Origin: Paraescarpia echinospica
Lineage: Eukaryota; Annelida; Polychaeta; Sabellida; Siboglinidae
NCBI GenBank assembly: GCA_020002185.1
Contig: CM034538.1
Coordinates: 3,502,773-3,566,772, forward strand
DNA: 64,000 nt
Reading direction: 5' to 3'
Shown here: positions 19,786-30,673 of the stretch, piece by piece
Numbering within the stretch: position 1 is the first letter of the stretch
How the letters are laid out: each line of letters opens with the position of its first letter
Made by a program: the position numbers and the translations under genes
Notes under the pieces: model-generated
Told to the model about the DNA's origin: nothing
Database searches by the model: none
The model's input: the letters and a program-made list of their open reading frames with translations, nothing else

Positions 19786-20010
19786 AATCTCATTTTCACA
19801 AAGGACTGTGAATGAATGGAACAGATTATCTGATGATTGTGTGGGTGCTAGTAGTGTGAATATGTTTAAAAATAAAATCGACACATTCCTCAGAAGGGCT
19901 GGATATATGTAGATAAAAGGGTTGGACTCTCGATAAGCCAAAGGGCTTCCTTGTCCACCTGCCATCTAGAGTTAATTCTCTGGATGGCAATCTTGTTAAA
20001 TCTTGTTAAA
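19786..20010 (+). mobile_element. CR1-family LINE, 3'-terminal fragment (copy E)
   Basis: It matches the end of the CR1 ORF2 at 63690-63909: coding [20 protein letters not shown] to the stop at 19910, then the 3' UTR with CTCGATAAGCCAAAGGGC and the terminal double AATCTTGTT motif. It is strongly 5'-truncated and close in sequence to the 60563-63909 copy. It interrupts the space between the 260-bp and 113-bp repeats. Confidence 0.9.
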
Positions 20011-20053
20011 CATGGCCACGTCCACAACACCACGGTAAGACATTTAAACAGCA

Positions 20054-20580
20054 TGCATGCATTTTATTTAAACAATTGTAAGTGCATGCACGTTTTTACT
20101 ACAGTTATTGTAAGTACGCAACATACCGTTTAAATAGCATGTATTACCGTTTAAACAGTAACTACATGCATGCATTTTATTTAAACAATTGTAAGTACAT
20201 GCACGTTTTTACTACAGTTGTTGTAAGTACGCAACATACCGTTTAAATAGCATGTATTACCGTTTAAACAGTAACTACATGCATGCATTTTATTTAAACA
20301 ATTGTAAGTACGCGTACATGCATGCACGTTTTTACTACAGTTGTTGTAAGTACGCAACATAAATTGCATGTATTTTACCGTTTAAACAGTAACTACATGC
20401 ATGCATTTTATTTAAACAATTGTAAGTGCGTGCATATCTCTCATTTTATTTTTACTATAGACATGCATGTATTTTACCGTTTAATGTCTCATTTCATCGT
20501 TTAAACAATGTCTCATTTTATCGTTTAATGTCTCATTTTATTTCATCGTTTAAACAATGTCTCATTATCATTTAAACAAT
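20054..20580 (+). repeat. 113-bp tandem repeats rich in palindromes
   Basis: About four units, with ATTTTATTTAAAC at 20061, 20174, 20287 and 20405, then a decayed tail of shorter GTTTAA units to 20580. Each unit holds the palindromes GTTTAAAC, ATGCATGCAT and CAATTG. The unit lengths and lack of distinct spacers exclude a CRISPR-like array. It lies directly upstream of the acidic-tailed gene. Confidence 0.8.
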
Positions 20581-21007
20581 GCATGGTCCTTTGTTTATTG
20601 TGGTTTTATTTCATAGACCGATCCAACTGCCTACAACCAGCACATCGACGACTCATAGACCGATCCAACTGTCCGACGTATCGACGACGTCGACCAAGGC
20701 AACATGCACGGTCGCTCCATCCATCCACACGTTGCCGCCTCCTACGCGCGACGTCACGCCGACAGGCACTGACAGCTCTGACGACGACGACATCATCCCC
20801 GATCTGGCTCGAGTATTTCTCGTCAAACAGCCCAATGGACTATGGAGAACAATCACTCCTCACGAACTGTATCGTCGGGAAGGTTTCGGTTCCCCGCCGG
20901 AGAGCAGCAGGCAACCCGTTGGCCGCGGCCGAAAGCTCGCCTATCAGAGCATCAGGCAACCCGTTGGCCGCGGCCGAATGCTCACCGCCTATCATGATCC
21001 ACAATAA
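20579..21007 (+). CDS. Unknown acidic-tailed protein (copy 2)
   Basis: A 142-codon frame from ATG 20579 to TAA 21005-21007. It has a Thr/Ser/Pro-rich first half with a repeated RPIQL motif, an acidic stretch (DSSDDDD), then VFLVKQPNGLW, ELYRREGF and two copies of RQPVGRGR. The second half matches 31-213 with a mainly synonymous pattern of change. The first half has no counterpart in view, and the start could be a splice junction or a later codon. AATAAA (21003-21008) overlaps the stop. No family is recognised; the basic-acidic composition would suit a small nucleic-acid-binding or virion protein, but this is conjecture. Confidence 0.5.
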   Translation: MHGPLFIVVLFHRPIQLPTTSTSTTHRPIQLSDVSTTSTKATCTVAPSIHTLPPPTRDVTPTGTDSSDDDDIIPDLARVFLVKQPNGLWRTITPHELYRREGFGSPPESSRQPVGRGRKLAYQSIRQPVGRGRMLTAYHDPQ

Positions 21008-21649
21008 AATATTTCAGTCACTACTCACGTTTTCACGCATCTGTTTCCAATGCATAAACACCCTACTGAACGTTAGTGTATTTATGCATTTGATTTGTAT
21101 TGTAATCCCACGACTAGATGTATTTAAACGCATTGGTTTCGTTTTAATCCTTCCACCAGAACAACGTTGTTTACCGTTAGCCAGCTATGCTGTCATCCAG
21201 GGGTCAAAGTCCACTAGAGCAGCAGCAGCGGTCGTCGCTCTTGCTGTCAACATAGGGTACAGTGCGCCATTCACATAACGGGGGTCGACGTTTATACAAT
21301 GGTTTTAGCGTGGTTCGACGTTTATACAATGGTTTTAGCGTGGTTATAAACGCATTAATGCTTACGTCAGCACACTCTAGGTACGACGTTGATCGCTAGG
21401 ACTAAAATACTCTCTGCACTCACCGCTAGGTGGCATCTCTAGTGTAGGGGTAATCAATCATCCAATTAGTATCAAATTACATCGCTCATCAATCATGTTT
21501 TTTATAAGTAGGTTTCCGAAACTAATTAGTGTCAAAAAAAGCCTTTGATCTTTTTTTGATAAGTAGGTTGCCGAAATCGTTTAGTGGTCATTAAATTATT
21601 TTTTATAAGTAGGAGTTTGAGGCCGTAAAGAGCCTATATACTACTTATG
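20768..21649 (+). repeat. Terminal-type direct repeat, copy 2
   Basis: Partner of 30-870. Here the PVGRGR coding block is doubled and a GGTTCGACGTTTATACAAT unit is duplicated (21290-21345). The three TTATAAGTAG motifs recur at about 21502-21612. The edge at 21649 abuts a minus-strand LINE cut off in its reverse transcriptase C-terminus, so this edge looks like an insertion boundary. TATACTAC and its complement around TTAT (21637-21656) make a short hairpin straddling the edge. Confidence 0.6.
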
Positions 21650-21656
21650 TAGTATA

Positions 21657-24100
21657 CCGATTATTCTGGAACATTTGTTTGATACATTTTCAGAGTGTTT
21701 TTTCCAGTTTAGATGTGTATCCAATGTTAATCCCAGGAAATTAAAACTGTCAACTTTTGTAATTATGCTATTATTGATTTTAGGAATAGGTGTGTTATAT
21801 GTTTTTTTGGTGTGTAGAAAACCATGAATTTAGATTTAGTTACGTTAAGAGAAAGTTTATTTATTTCTAGCCATTCATTAATTTTTTGGAGTTCTTCATT
21901 AATCAATGTTTCGGCATCATCGGTGTGTGAGGTTGTGAAATTGCTCATTGTACAACGTAGTGTCGTCTGCATAGGATATAAAATTGAACATTTGGCTCGC
22001 TTGAGAAAAATTATTAATATAAATAATTAACAGAATTGGTCCAAGAATTGAGCCTTGGAGTACTCCGGTTTCTATAGATAAAATATCAGATGTTTCATTA
22101 ATTTCTACATATTGTGTTCTATTTGATAAATAATTTTCATAAAGTTTCAGAGACACCCCCTCAATGACGTAATGTTTTAATTTACAAAGTAATGTATTGT
22201 GGTCTAAAGTCTCAAATGCTTTAGAGAGATCACGAAATATGCTAAAAGGTACCTCATTATTATCCATGTAGGTTGTTATTCGGTCTACAAGGTCTAATGC
22301 AGCATATTTCGTCGAGTGACCAGAACGAAAGCCATACTGGGATTTCGAAAAAGGTTGTTACTTTCAAAATAGGAATATAGTTGATTTCCCAATTTTTTTT
22401 CCAATACTTTAGATATAGCAGGCAGGAGAGAAATTGGTCTATAGTTGTTGATTATTGATGGGTCACCGTTTTTAAATAACGGAATAACTTTGGCCACCTT
22501 TAGTTTTTCAGGGAATATTCCCGTATTAAAAACTTGATTTATAAGTAGCGATAATTACGATTTTATTATCTTAGGTGCGATTTGTTTTAGCAAATTGGTT
22601 GAAATGAGATCAGACCCGGTACTGTTTTTAGACGGAAGGCTGTCTATTGTTTTTGTACAATTAGTTCGTCAGCGTTATTAAGTACAAATTTGCAGTTAAA
22701 ATGTTTATCAAAGTAATGCCTAAAATCTGTGTCACCTAAATATGGTATGTTATTAACCAGTTTTCTGCCGATATTTGTAAAGAAGGTGTTAACTGCGTTA
22801 GCTATATCTAGAGTGTTTATTGTTTCTATATTATTTATACCGAATGATTCGGGAAAACTATTTTTATTGTTTTTTTCTTGAAATAATTTTTTTATAGTTT
22901 TCCACGTGTTTCCGATATCAGATTTATATTTAGCGAAACTTGATGCAAAATAATGTTGTCTGGATTCACGTAAGCTTCTCTTTAATATGGTACCATAAGT
23001 GTTTAAGTTAATACGCATACTTTCGTATTTCCTTGAATTGGGTTTCATTCGATCTCTTCTATAACATATCTCGAAATGTTATGGATTTTAGCAGACCCCA
23101 TTTAGATTTGTTGTGTTTGTATTCATTAAACTTAACAAATTTACATACCATATGCTTGTTCTTGGCCATTTCAATTACTTCGAATATAATTTCGTAGCTT
23201 AGATTAGGGTCTGTCTTTAAATCTGTGTCAAGTAAGTTGTACAAATCAGACGAATTAATGTCATTTATTATATTTTGAGTGGCTTTGTCGTTTGTTGTGT
23301 TAATTTTAATCCACCTTGGGTTTGGTGGATTTACTAACGAAATTTCTGAGAGAATAAAGCAAGGGAGGTGATCGGATATCTTATTTATTAATATACCAGA
23401 TGTAGTTATGGATATAGAATATAGATGTCAATAGATCGAAGAATTCACTATAAATTGGTATTTAATCCGTTTATCTTGAGGAGATAAGATTGTCTCCGGC
23501 AATGCTAATGTTTGTGTTCGATTGTTCTACTGACAAGATAAGTGTGCATGGTGAATTCAATAATAACTTGCTTGACATGTTCTCTTATCATACTCGGAGG
23601 TCTGTATATGTTGCCAATAGTAATTGGTTTTGATAGACCACCTCCAGTTACATTAATAATGAGACCCTCCCAGTGTTTGTATGTATTTATGTTTAGTTTT
23701 ACTATATGTTGGAATCTTTTGTCAATATATGTGATTAAGCCACCATTGTTACTGCTACTCTTTCCTTGAGCAATACAAGCGTACCCAGGTAGTTGTATAT
23801 TTGCTAAGTCGGTTATGTTGGTTATCCAACATTCATGTAGGTAAATTACACTAAATTTACAATTGATGTCCTGTAGTGAGCTGACGAATGAAACTAGTTC
23901 ATCAAATTTATATATTGAATATTTAAGCTGAGTATTGAAAACTGTCCATTTTTATCATCAGCAAGTATCTTAAAATGATCTATGTCGTAATACGATGAAT
24001 GTTTTATGACTTCTTGCAGTTCATTGTTATCAATATCTAATGTGTTAATTAAATTGTTGTTGTCAATACATAAGTGTGAAAAAAAATGCGATCAAACTGT
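21657..24100 (-). mobile_element. Family II LINE (Jockey/CR1/L2-type), ORF2 remnant
   Basis: This is the same family as 45139-48284. The endonuclease runs in broken frames from about 24010 to 23290 (traces of YRPPSMI and SDHLPCFIL-like segments). The linker is at 23244-22644 (GNTWKTIKKLF). Reverse transcriptase follows at 22497-22294 (NNYRPISLLPAISKVLEKK) and 22267-21763 (DLSKAFETLDHN, GSILGPILLIIYINN, SYADDTTLY). It stops abruptly at about 21657 inside the region after the palm. Several stops and shifts: pseudogene. Confidence 0.8.
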
Positions 24101-24868
24101 TTTGTCATTAATTGGTATATCAAGAAGTATGAAAAACAAATATGTAAACGTGCAGGGTCCTGTGTATAACGAGGGTATTTGCACTAAAGAGGCAAAAAAT
24201 TATGTCTTGGTGAACACTAACCGAATAATATGTTTTTGTAGTTGCATCATTGTTTGTTTGTATGTTTTGTTAGACAATGTTCAACAAATAAAGCAAAATA
24301 ATATGACGATGGACATGTATCAGTACTGTACACATAGTCAACAAGAAGAAACAGAAACAAATAAAACGTAAATGGCTTTGCTGGCTGCATAAAAAGATAC
24401 CACCATGCCATAGCTCACAACAACGAAGCCACTGTACAGTAATACACTAGATGAGAGATTACAAAATAAACAAAGCAGTTACCTACGAAATAAATATAAG
24501 CATAACATAGTTACATTAATTATAACATTGCTCATAACAAAGCGGAACCGTATTCGAGGCCACGTTATATATATATATATATATAATTATATGCCCTAGA
24601 ACAACAATGTGTGCTAGGCTTACTTAGACACCGCATTAAAATTAATAATTGAAAGGTATTGTCTTAAGTAAACTAAAAAGTGCAGGCATGCCATCCATTA
24701 TTAAACCACATACGAAAAGACATGTACCATTAGCAAGCAATTAGCGAGCCATTTAAAACACTAGGTGTACAATGTTTGTGTAACATTGCAAAATTAGATT
24801 ACATTACAAAATATTTATGTCAGAACGACATTAGACAATGTGTTAGTCTGTTAATGTTGATATGAATG

Positions 24869-24899
<31 letters not shown>

Positions 24900-25249
24900 T
24901 ACATGATTATGACATACAAAGTAATTACAGTTGTTCATAACATACTAAAAGCGTATCAAGTTAATTAGTAGGTACCCTAAAAATCAGTTACTCAATGTTA
25001 CACTAAACACTCTATTTGCAAGAAAAGAAAAGAAAAGAAAAAAGAGGAATGAAAGGTTAAGTCTGGTTAATGAGTAGAGTCAGAAACGACGGCACCTTAC
25101 CACGTAACTACTTGTGATAGCCACAAGTAGTAGACACAAGTATACTGGTATGTCAGAATGTCGTTTGAGCTTGTGATTTCGCGGATCACGTTATGATTGT
25201 CTTTGATAATAATCTTGCCGCTGGCCGTCCAACAGGCATTGATCTGTTT
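24101..25249. other. AT-rich stretch, probably 5' region of the minus-strand LINE
   Basis: No gene seen. TA microsatellites lie at 24565-24586 and 24870-24898 and a GAAAA run at 25022-25042. It lies between ORF2 (ending upstream at about 24100) and the ORF1-like frame at 27006-27620 of the same strand, so it may be the inter-ORF part of one LINE. Confidence 0.3.
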
Positions 25250-26980
25250 TGCCTTTTTAGTCCTTTGGCCGAAGGTCCAAGGGACTATTGCCATCACTCT
25301 GCGTCCGCCGTCCGCCGTTAGCTGCCGTATCTCAGAAACCGTTCAGCAACTTTTTCTCTAATTTTGCATAGACATAGCTTGGGGCACTGCCACTACGCAC
25401 GAGAAATTTGTATTTGATTGAATCATTTTAAGGGCTCCCTAGGGCCTCCAAGGACCCCAAAACTGGTAAAAATGTAACATTTGGCCTATTTTTTTCAAAA
25501 ACTGTTCAGCAACTTTTATTTTTATTTTGCATAGATGTATCTTAGGGTGCTGCCACTATATGCAAGCAATATGTATTTGATTGAATCATTCTAAGGGCAC
25601 CTAAGGGGCCCCCAAAGTGTAAAAGGTTTACATTATCCAGTGATGTGGTTTTGAGAAGGGCCCTTGAGACCACCCCCAACATTATATGTTGTGTATTGTG
25701 CCACAAAGTCAACAGCTGTGACTAATCCCTACAGCCCAGTCCATTGAGACCTTGACTAATCTTTAATTGGTCAGAGCACCCTGGCAGAGTAGGCACACTT
25801 GACCCCTGTTAGACTGAACAGTTGCCTAACACTTTTAAACTGTATCTTCAAAACTATTGATTTTTTATAATTGCAAGTTGTGTTTATTTTGATGTTCATT
25901 TAATTATTATAAAATGGTGTGACTGTGGTGTCTATTGGTTAAAGATGTATTGTCTGTAGAAACATGTAGGTGACAAACATAGAAAATTAATATTCTGTCA
26001 CCTGTAGGTAACAAAAATTGAAAATTAATATTCTGGACAACTATAGAGTGAAATATCCTACACTTTATTGATATCAAATGCATTCTACTGTTCTGTTTAC
26101 GCTTGCCATGCCTTGTGTAGACATGGTACTGTGTAAATCAATTGTATCAATATAGACTAATAATTACAGATTCACAATATAGTTGACACCTGAAACAACC
26201 AAATGTCAACCATTAGAAGAGTTGACATAGTTCGCTATACACAAGCAAGAAATCTGTATTTGATTGAATCATTCTAGTGTCATCAGCATATAGTAGAACA
26301 TACATTTTCTACATGGTGCATTGAGCTAATCTACTTGACCATGAATCAGTGGTGGCTCTGGTTGTGTATTACACCCAGCTGTGGAGCTAAGATTCTCTGC
26401 CTGCTATTGTTTGATGGAAACTGTGATTAATCTGTAATTGGTCACTGGCAGTAGCTTGTGTCAACAGACATCATTAAGCCACTAGACCCCTGTTAAACTG
26501 GACAGTTGCATGTAGGTTTTAAACTGTGTCAAACAGTGAGTCTACCTTTTGCTCTCAGATAATCTGTCCTCTTAGTTTTACACATGAAGACATAATCTGG
26601 CATAACTTGATAAGTCTTTGTAGCAGCACATTTGTACTTCCAGTGTATCATTGCAACATAACATACATACTACATACTGTGTGCCACATTTTAATGTTGT
26701 GCATGTAATATTTCCATGCAATCCATTTGCATATATAATGTAAAACTTCAACAGCCGTTTTCTTCATTTTCACTTTTTGATCCCTACCATGTGCAATGCT
26801 CCATAACTTTGCCAATTTTTGTAGTAGTCATATTTTTTGAAACCGTGTAAAGCACTCTACCAAACCTTTACAAGGATGTAAGAAAACAATGTTACAATTT
26901 TTCCGACTTATCACTCATTTGGTCAGCCGGGGTCACATATAGACGTATTAGTCCAAAGGACTTCAGGGCCACCTGGCCCA
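25250..26980. repeat. Non-coding interspersed repeat with internal degenerate duplication
   Basis: It begins with an AGTCCTTTGG...CCAAGGGACT hairpin (25258-25286) and ends near AGTCCAAAGGACT (26950-26963). CCGTTCAGCAACTTTT with TATTTGATTGAATCATT recurs at about 25345 and 25505, and partially at 26255. No ORF of note. It probably interrupts the minus-strand LINE between its ORF1 and ORF2. Not assigned to a class. Confidence 0.45.
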
Positions 26981-27005
26981 TTTTTAAGTTGTCTGGTTTC
27001 AAACG

Positions 27006-27620
27006 CTAGTTTGGAGCGCTTTGACGTGAGATCTTCGTTGAGGAGATGCGATTTTCGATAGCGCAGGTTTTGTTGTAATTTTTGAGACCGCCCCTGGCGC
27101 GAAACACAACATCTCTGCAGTGTTCACTTCGAAAGCGAACAATGGTCGTTCTGGGTTTCGTCTGCCCGTTGACAGGTCGGCCAAGTCTATGGCAGCGTTC
27201 CAGATCACTGAGCTCAATGGGAGAGGTGACGTGCATTTTGTTGTTGATAGTATCGATGACTTTTTCTTCCAAGTTTTCACCACGCAAGTCATCGCAAATG
27301 CCACTGATGCGGAGATTGGGTCGTCGGGTGTACTGCTGGAGCGAATCCAATTCATCCTCCAGAGTTACCACCCTTTTCTCAAGATGTTCGATTTTATTGC
27401 ACTTGTCAGACAATTGTTCGGTGAGAGTGACAATTTGTTTATTAAGTGTGTCAAACTTTAGGACTAAATCATGTGGAAACAGAACCTCTTTCAGTTGTTT
27501 GGCAATTCTCTTATATTGCAATAAGAATAGCATCTGCGAAATCAAATTGTTGTCAGTGTCAGCTAAGCCACCACTGGCGGCTGGCTCAAAGTCCGATTTG
27601 CTGTCTTTTCTTTTGGGCAT
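27006..27620 (-). CDS. LINE ORF1 protein (coiled coil plus RRM-like), 3'-truncated
   Basis: ATG 27620 begins MPKRKDSKSDFE; the preceding GTACGT repeat extends the frame but is unlikely to code. Order: basic start, Gln/Leu helix, coiled coil (LTEQLSDKCNKIEHLEKRV, EDELDSLQQYTRR), then an RNA-binding fold (NLRISGICDDL, DLERCHRLGRPV, TTIVRFRSEHCRDVVF). This is the layout of ORF1p nucleic-acid chaperones in L1/L2/CR1-type LINEs. The frame is lost after the RRM core, near 27060, where the 25250-26980 repeat adjoins. It is homologous to 42980-43690. Confidence 0.7.
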   Translation of the reverse strand: MPKRKDSKSDFEPAASGGLADTDNNLISQMLFLLQYKRIAKQLKEVLFPHDLVLKFDTLNKQIVTLTEQLSDKCNKIEHLEKRVVTLEDELDSLQQYTRRPNLRISGICDDLRGENLEEKVIDTINNKMHVTSPIELSDLERCHRLGRPVNGQTKPRTTIVRFRSEHCRDVVFRARGGLKNYNKTCAIENRISSTKISRQSAPN

Positions 27621-27660
27621 GGCGGCAAGTGTACGTGTACGTGTACGTGTGTGAAGCAAT

Positions 27661-27837
27661 GCTACAAGGCGTGGTCGTGGTCGATATTAGAGGTGTTCGA
27701 TATTGCATGTGAGAATTCCTACCTTTAACGAACTGCACAGCGACAATGTAGGATCGTCACTTTCGTCGAGGTGCTGTTAATTTTTCTGCAAGTTTTGCAG
27801 TGTCTGTAGTATAATCTGCAGTCTTCACCTTCGATGT
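27661..27837. other. Short spacer between LINE ORF1 and the Gypsy remnant
   Basis: Upstream (5') DNA of the minus-strand ORF1. Nothing else identified. Confidence 0.3.
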
Positions 27838-28395
27838 GTGGCCGGCAGGACCTTTCTAGCACTTAGCTATAACGACGCCATTTTTGAATTGAACGAGGAT
27901 TTCCTCCACCGTTCAATGAATACGAATTCGCACAGTTCGCGGACTTCCTATGGTTCAATCACCGGAAAACCACACCACTTTGGCCACAAGCCAATGCAGA
28001 AGCAAAACACTTCATGCAAACCTAGAGCTCTACAAACGGTTGAGAAACTACCGAGCTACTCCACACAGTTCGACACAAGTAGCGCCAGCAACAATGTTGT
28101 TCATGCAACAGACCGATACGAATCAAGCTGCCAAACATATCATACACCGTGCACCCAAAGAAGTAACCCTCAAGTTGACGAAATGATTAGGAAAAATGAC
28201 CACTTTGTAAAAGAACGAATGCAACGCGGACGACTGCAAGAAGGCGACAAGGTGCTGGTGAAAGCGAACAAATACAACAAGTCTTCATCAGTGTTTAGTC
28301 CCACGCCATACACCGTTACTCACACGAATGGATCCATGTTCACCGCGCAAAGAAAAAATCACAAGAAACGCCTCATTTTTCAAACAGCCTAAGTC
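27838..28395 (+). mobile_element. Ty3/Gypsy integrase C-terminal remnant
   Basis: Translated over two frames it shows the end of the rve core and the region after it, typical of Gypsy integrases: HRKTTPLWPQANAEA, LYKRLRNYRATPHSST and APATMLFM, then LQEGDKVLVKANK and PYTVTHTNGSM. At least two frameshifts (near 27960 and 28190). No LTR, protease or reverse transcriptase is visible nearby, so it is an isolated fragment fused to the LINE remnant at 28430. Confidence 0.75.
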
Positions 28396-28429
28396 CACGC
28401 CGTGTACGAGACGCGCCGGTATGGCTGAA

Positions 28430-29190
28430 GGATTTATGTGTCAACGGCCTGGGCGGAGCAGAAGATCAAGGACACACGCCTCTACTATGGTATCCTGTTA
28501 TGGGGTCATCAAGCACATCGAGTTTTTAATTTACAAAAACAAGCAATGAGAATAATTTCTATGAGTAAATATAATGCACATACAGATCCGATTTTTCAAA
28601 AACTACAATTTCTAAAACTGGGTGATATTTATAAAATGCAACAACTGAAATTTTACTATAAATTAGTCAATCACGATCTACCTGAATAGTTCTGCCACAT
28701 CCCTTATTTACGCAACTTTGAAATCCATCAACACTACACACGAGGAATAAATAACCTTTTTATACCCAGATTCAATCATGAATATGCCAAAAACACATAC
28801 GACACAACATAAAAGAAACAGTTAACAATACTCCAAGGATTATCATTGATAAAATGTATACACATAGCCTACATGGTTTCACAACTTACATTAAAAAACT
28901 ACTTAATTATGAATTATAAATGTCATTGTGATATCCACAATTGTTATATATGTAATACATAATACTAGTATACAATATGCTATATAATTACATATCTGTA
29001 TTTATTAACATTGAACTGTGACTATTATGTATATTCACTGTTGCTATTCACTAACTTGATTTTCTATTATTAAAAGGGGGCTCCCATGTTGTCGTAATGG
29101 GAGTCTCATTGACCTTACATTTACGTGTGTACATTTATATGTATGTCCATATATGGTAAAAACAAATAAATATGTCTGTCTGTCTGTCTC
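28430..29190 (+). mobile_element. Family II LINE, 3' fragment with hairpin and TGTC tail
   Basis: It covers the C-terminal part after the reverse transcriptase (RIISMSKYNAHTDPIFQ, MQQLKFYYKLVNHDLPE), paralleling RIITLSKYNSHTEPLFK and LQELKFYYKYKHQNVP in the 45771-48284 protein. The 3' UTR has a CTCCCAT/ATGGGAG hairpin (29080-29104) and ends in repeated TGTC (29172-29190). It is 5'-truncated at the Gypsy fragment. Confidence 0.8.
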
Positions 29191-29890
29191 TATATGGACT
29201 TCTAGACGATATTGGACTGACTCGGACATGTGTAGCTATAACTACTCACTATGGCTGCAAAACAAATAAAATGATCTACGTGCGAAATACAAATTCACTG
29301 GAGACAAACACATTTAAAAAAAAATCAGCTATCAAACGTACGTAAAAACATATTCTACTTTTCTTGTAACGAATGTACCAGGGTTCTTCCTTTTTATGAC
29401 ATTAGCGATGATGAGCTAAAGTATATTCACACCGAACTGGAATCTAATATGTACCATTTATATGAGCAATGTTCAACTTTCAATTTTAAATCCTTTAACA
29501 TTTTGGAATACAACCGTTGTGATTTCGAAAATGAAATTGATCCAAACAATAACTTTTATAGCAATATTCATACAAAATGTGACTACTACACAGAAGAAAA
29601 ATGTCTTAAGAATGAAACGATGAGGACAGGCTTGTCGTTCATTTACTTTAATGCCAGAAGCATTATCACCAATTTTGGTAAAATTAGTTATTATGTATAT
29701 GAACTAAAAATACCCTTTGATATTATAGCGATATCTGAAACATGGTTAGAGTCTCTGACGATTGTTCCATTATGTTACTGGCTGGATATAGAGTTATACA
29801 CAGAACTTAAAAAAATAAGAAAGGTGTTGGAGTAGCTATCTATGTAAAGATTGGATTCCATTTAAGGTTATATGGATATTCTGTCTGTAG

Positions 29891-30673
29891 CAGACATGGG
29901 GTCAAATACATTGAAATGTATTTCAATACAAATACTCTTGAGGGAGTCAAATACAAATATAAATACAAATACTTTGAAATGCAAAAGTATTTAAATACAA
30001 ATACATTGGAAAGTATTTCAAATACTTTTTATTTTCAGACTACATTACAATATACAATATTGCTAGCCATGGTTTGTAGGTTCATAGGCAACTAACTTGC
30101 AGTTACAACGAACCTGGCTTTTATGATGATGGTACCACCTGACTTGAGAAGTCACCACCTTCTCTTAACCCACAGACAGCAAGCAAATATTAGCAAAATA
30201 TCTGGCATTAGCAGCCACTGCCACATTGGTTAGGTACCAGGTAGATTGTTTGATTAGCTGGGGCTTGGAAACTATTATCAAAAGACAGACAGACCAGTGC
30301 AACGGTCTCCTTTTTGCTAATTGCACCACAGTGACAACTGACAAGTAAGGTGATGTTGGCTTCTCACACAGTGATCTCAAAGACTTCTCACATAATGGCA
30401 TTTCCTTGCCATTATTTCTGAGCGGAAAAGTGGTGAATTGCCAAATGACATAGTAAAATTGCTCAACTCTTAAGAATTCAAACAAGAATAATGTTAAGTT
30501 GTCATTTATTGATAATCACGTCATATGTATTTGAACAAATATTTGAAAGTATTTGAACATTTCAAATACTTTAGGAAAGTATTTAAATACAAATACTTTC
30601 ATGTCAAATACAAATAATTTAAAAAAAAGTATTTAAATACTTTCAAATACAAATGTATTTGACCCCATGTCTG
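29891..30673. mobile_element. hAT-type MITE, 783 bp, with 8-bp target duplication
   Basis: Ends are CAGACATGGGGTCAAATAC and its complement GTATTTGACCCCATGTCTG. The flanking 8-bp target duplication GTCTGTAG (29883-29890 and 30674-30681) is perfect. Terminal CAG and an 8-bp duplication are hAT hallmarks. The subterminal arms are dense in AAATACTTT and AAATACAAA motifs on both sides. No transposase: non-autonomous. It sits inside the endonuclease region of the surrounding LINE. Confidence 0.9.

Noticed and set aside
20054..20580. CRISPR-like array
   Set aside because: Units are 113 bp with no unique spacers, in a eukaryotic locus; it is a simple tandem satellite.
1..21649. LTR retrotransposon bounded by the direct repeats
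   Set aside because: The repeats lack TG...CA ends, there is no primer-binding site, and the enclosed genes are Polinton-type, not gag-pol.
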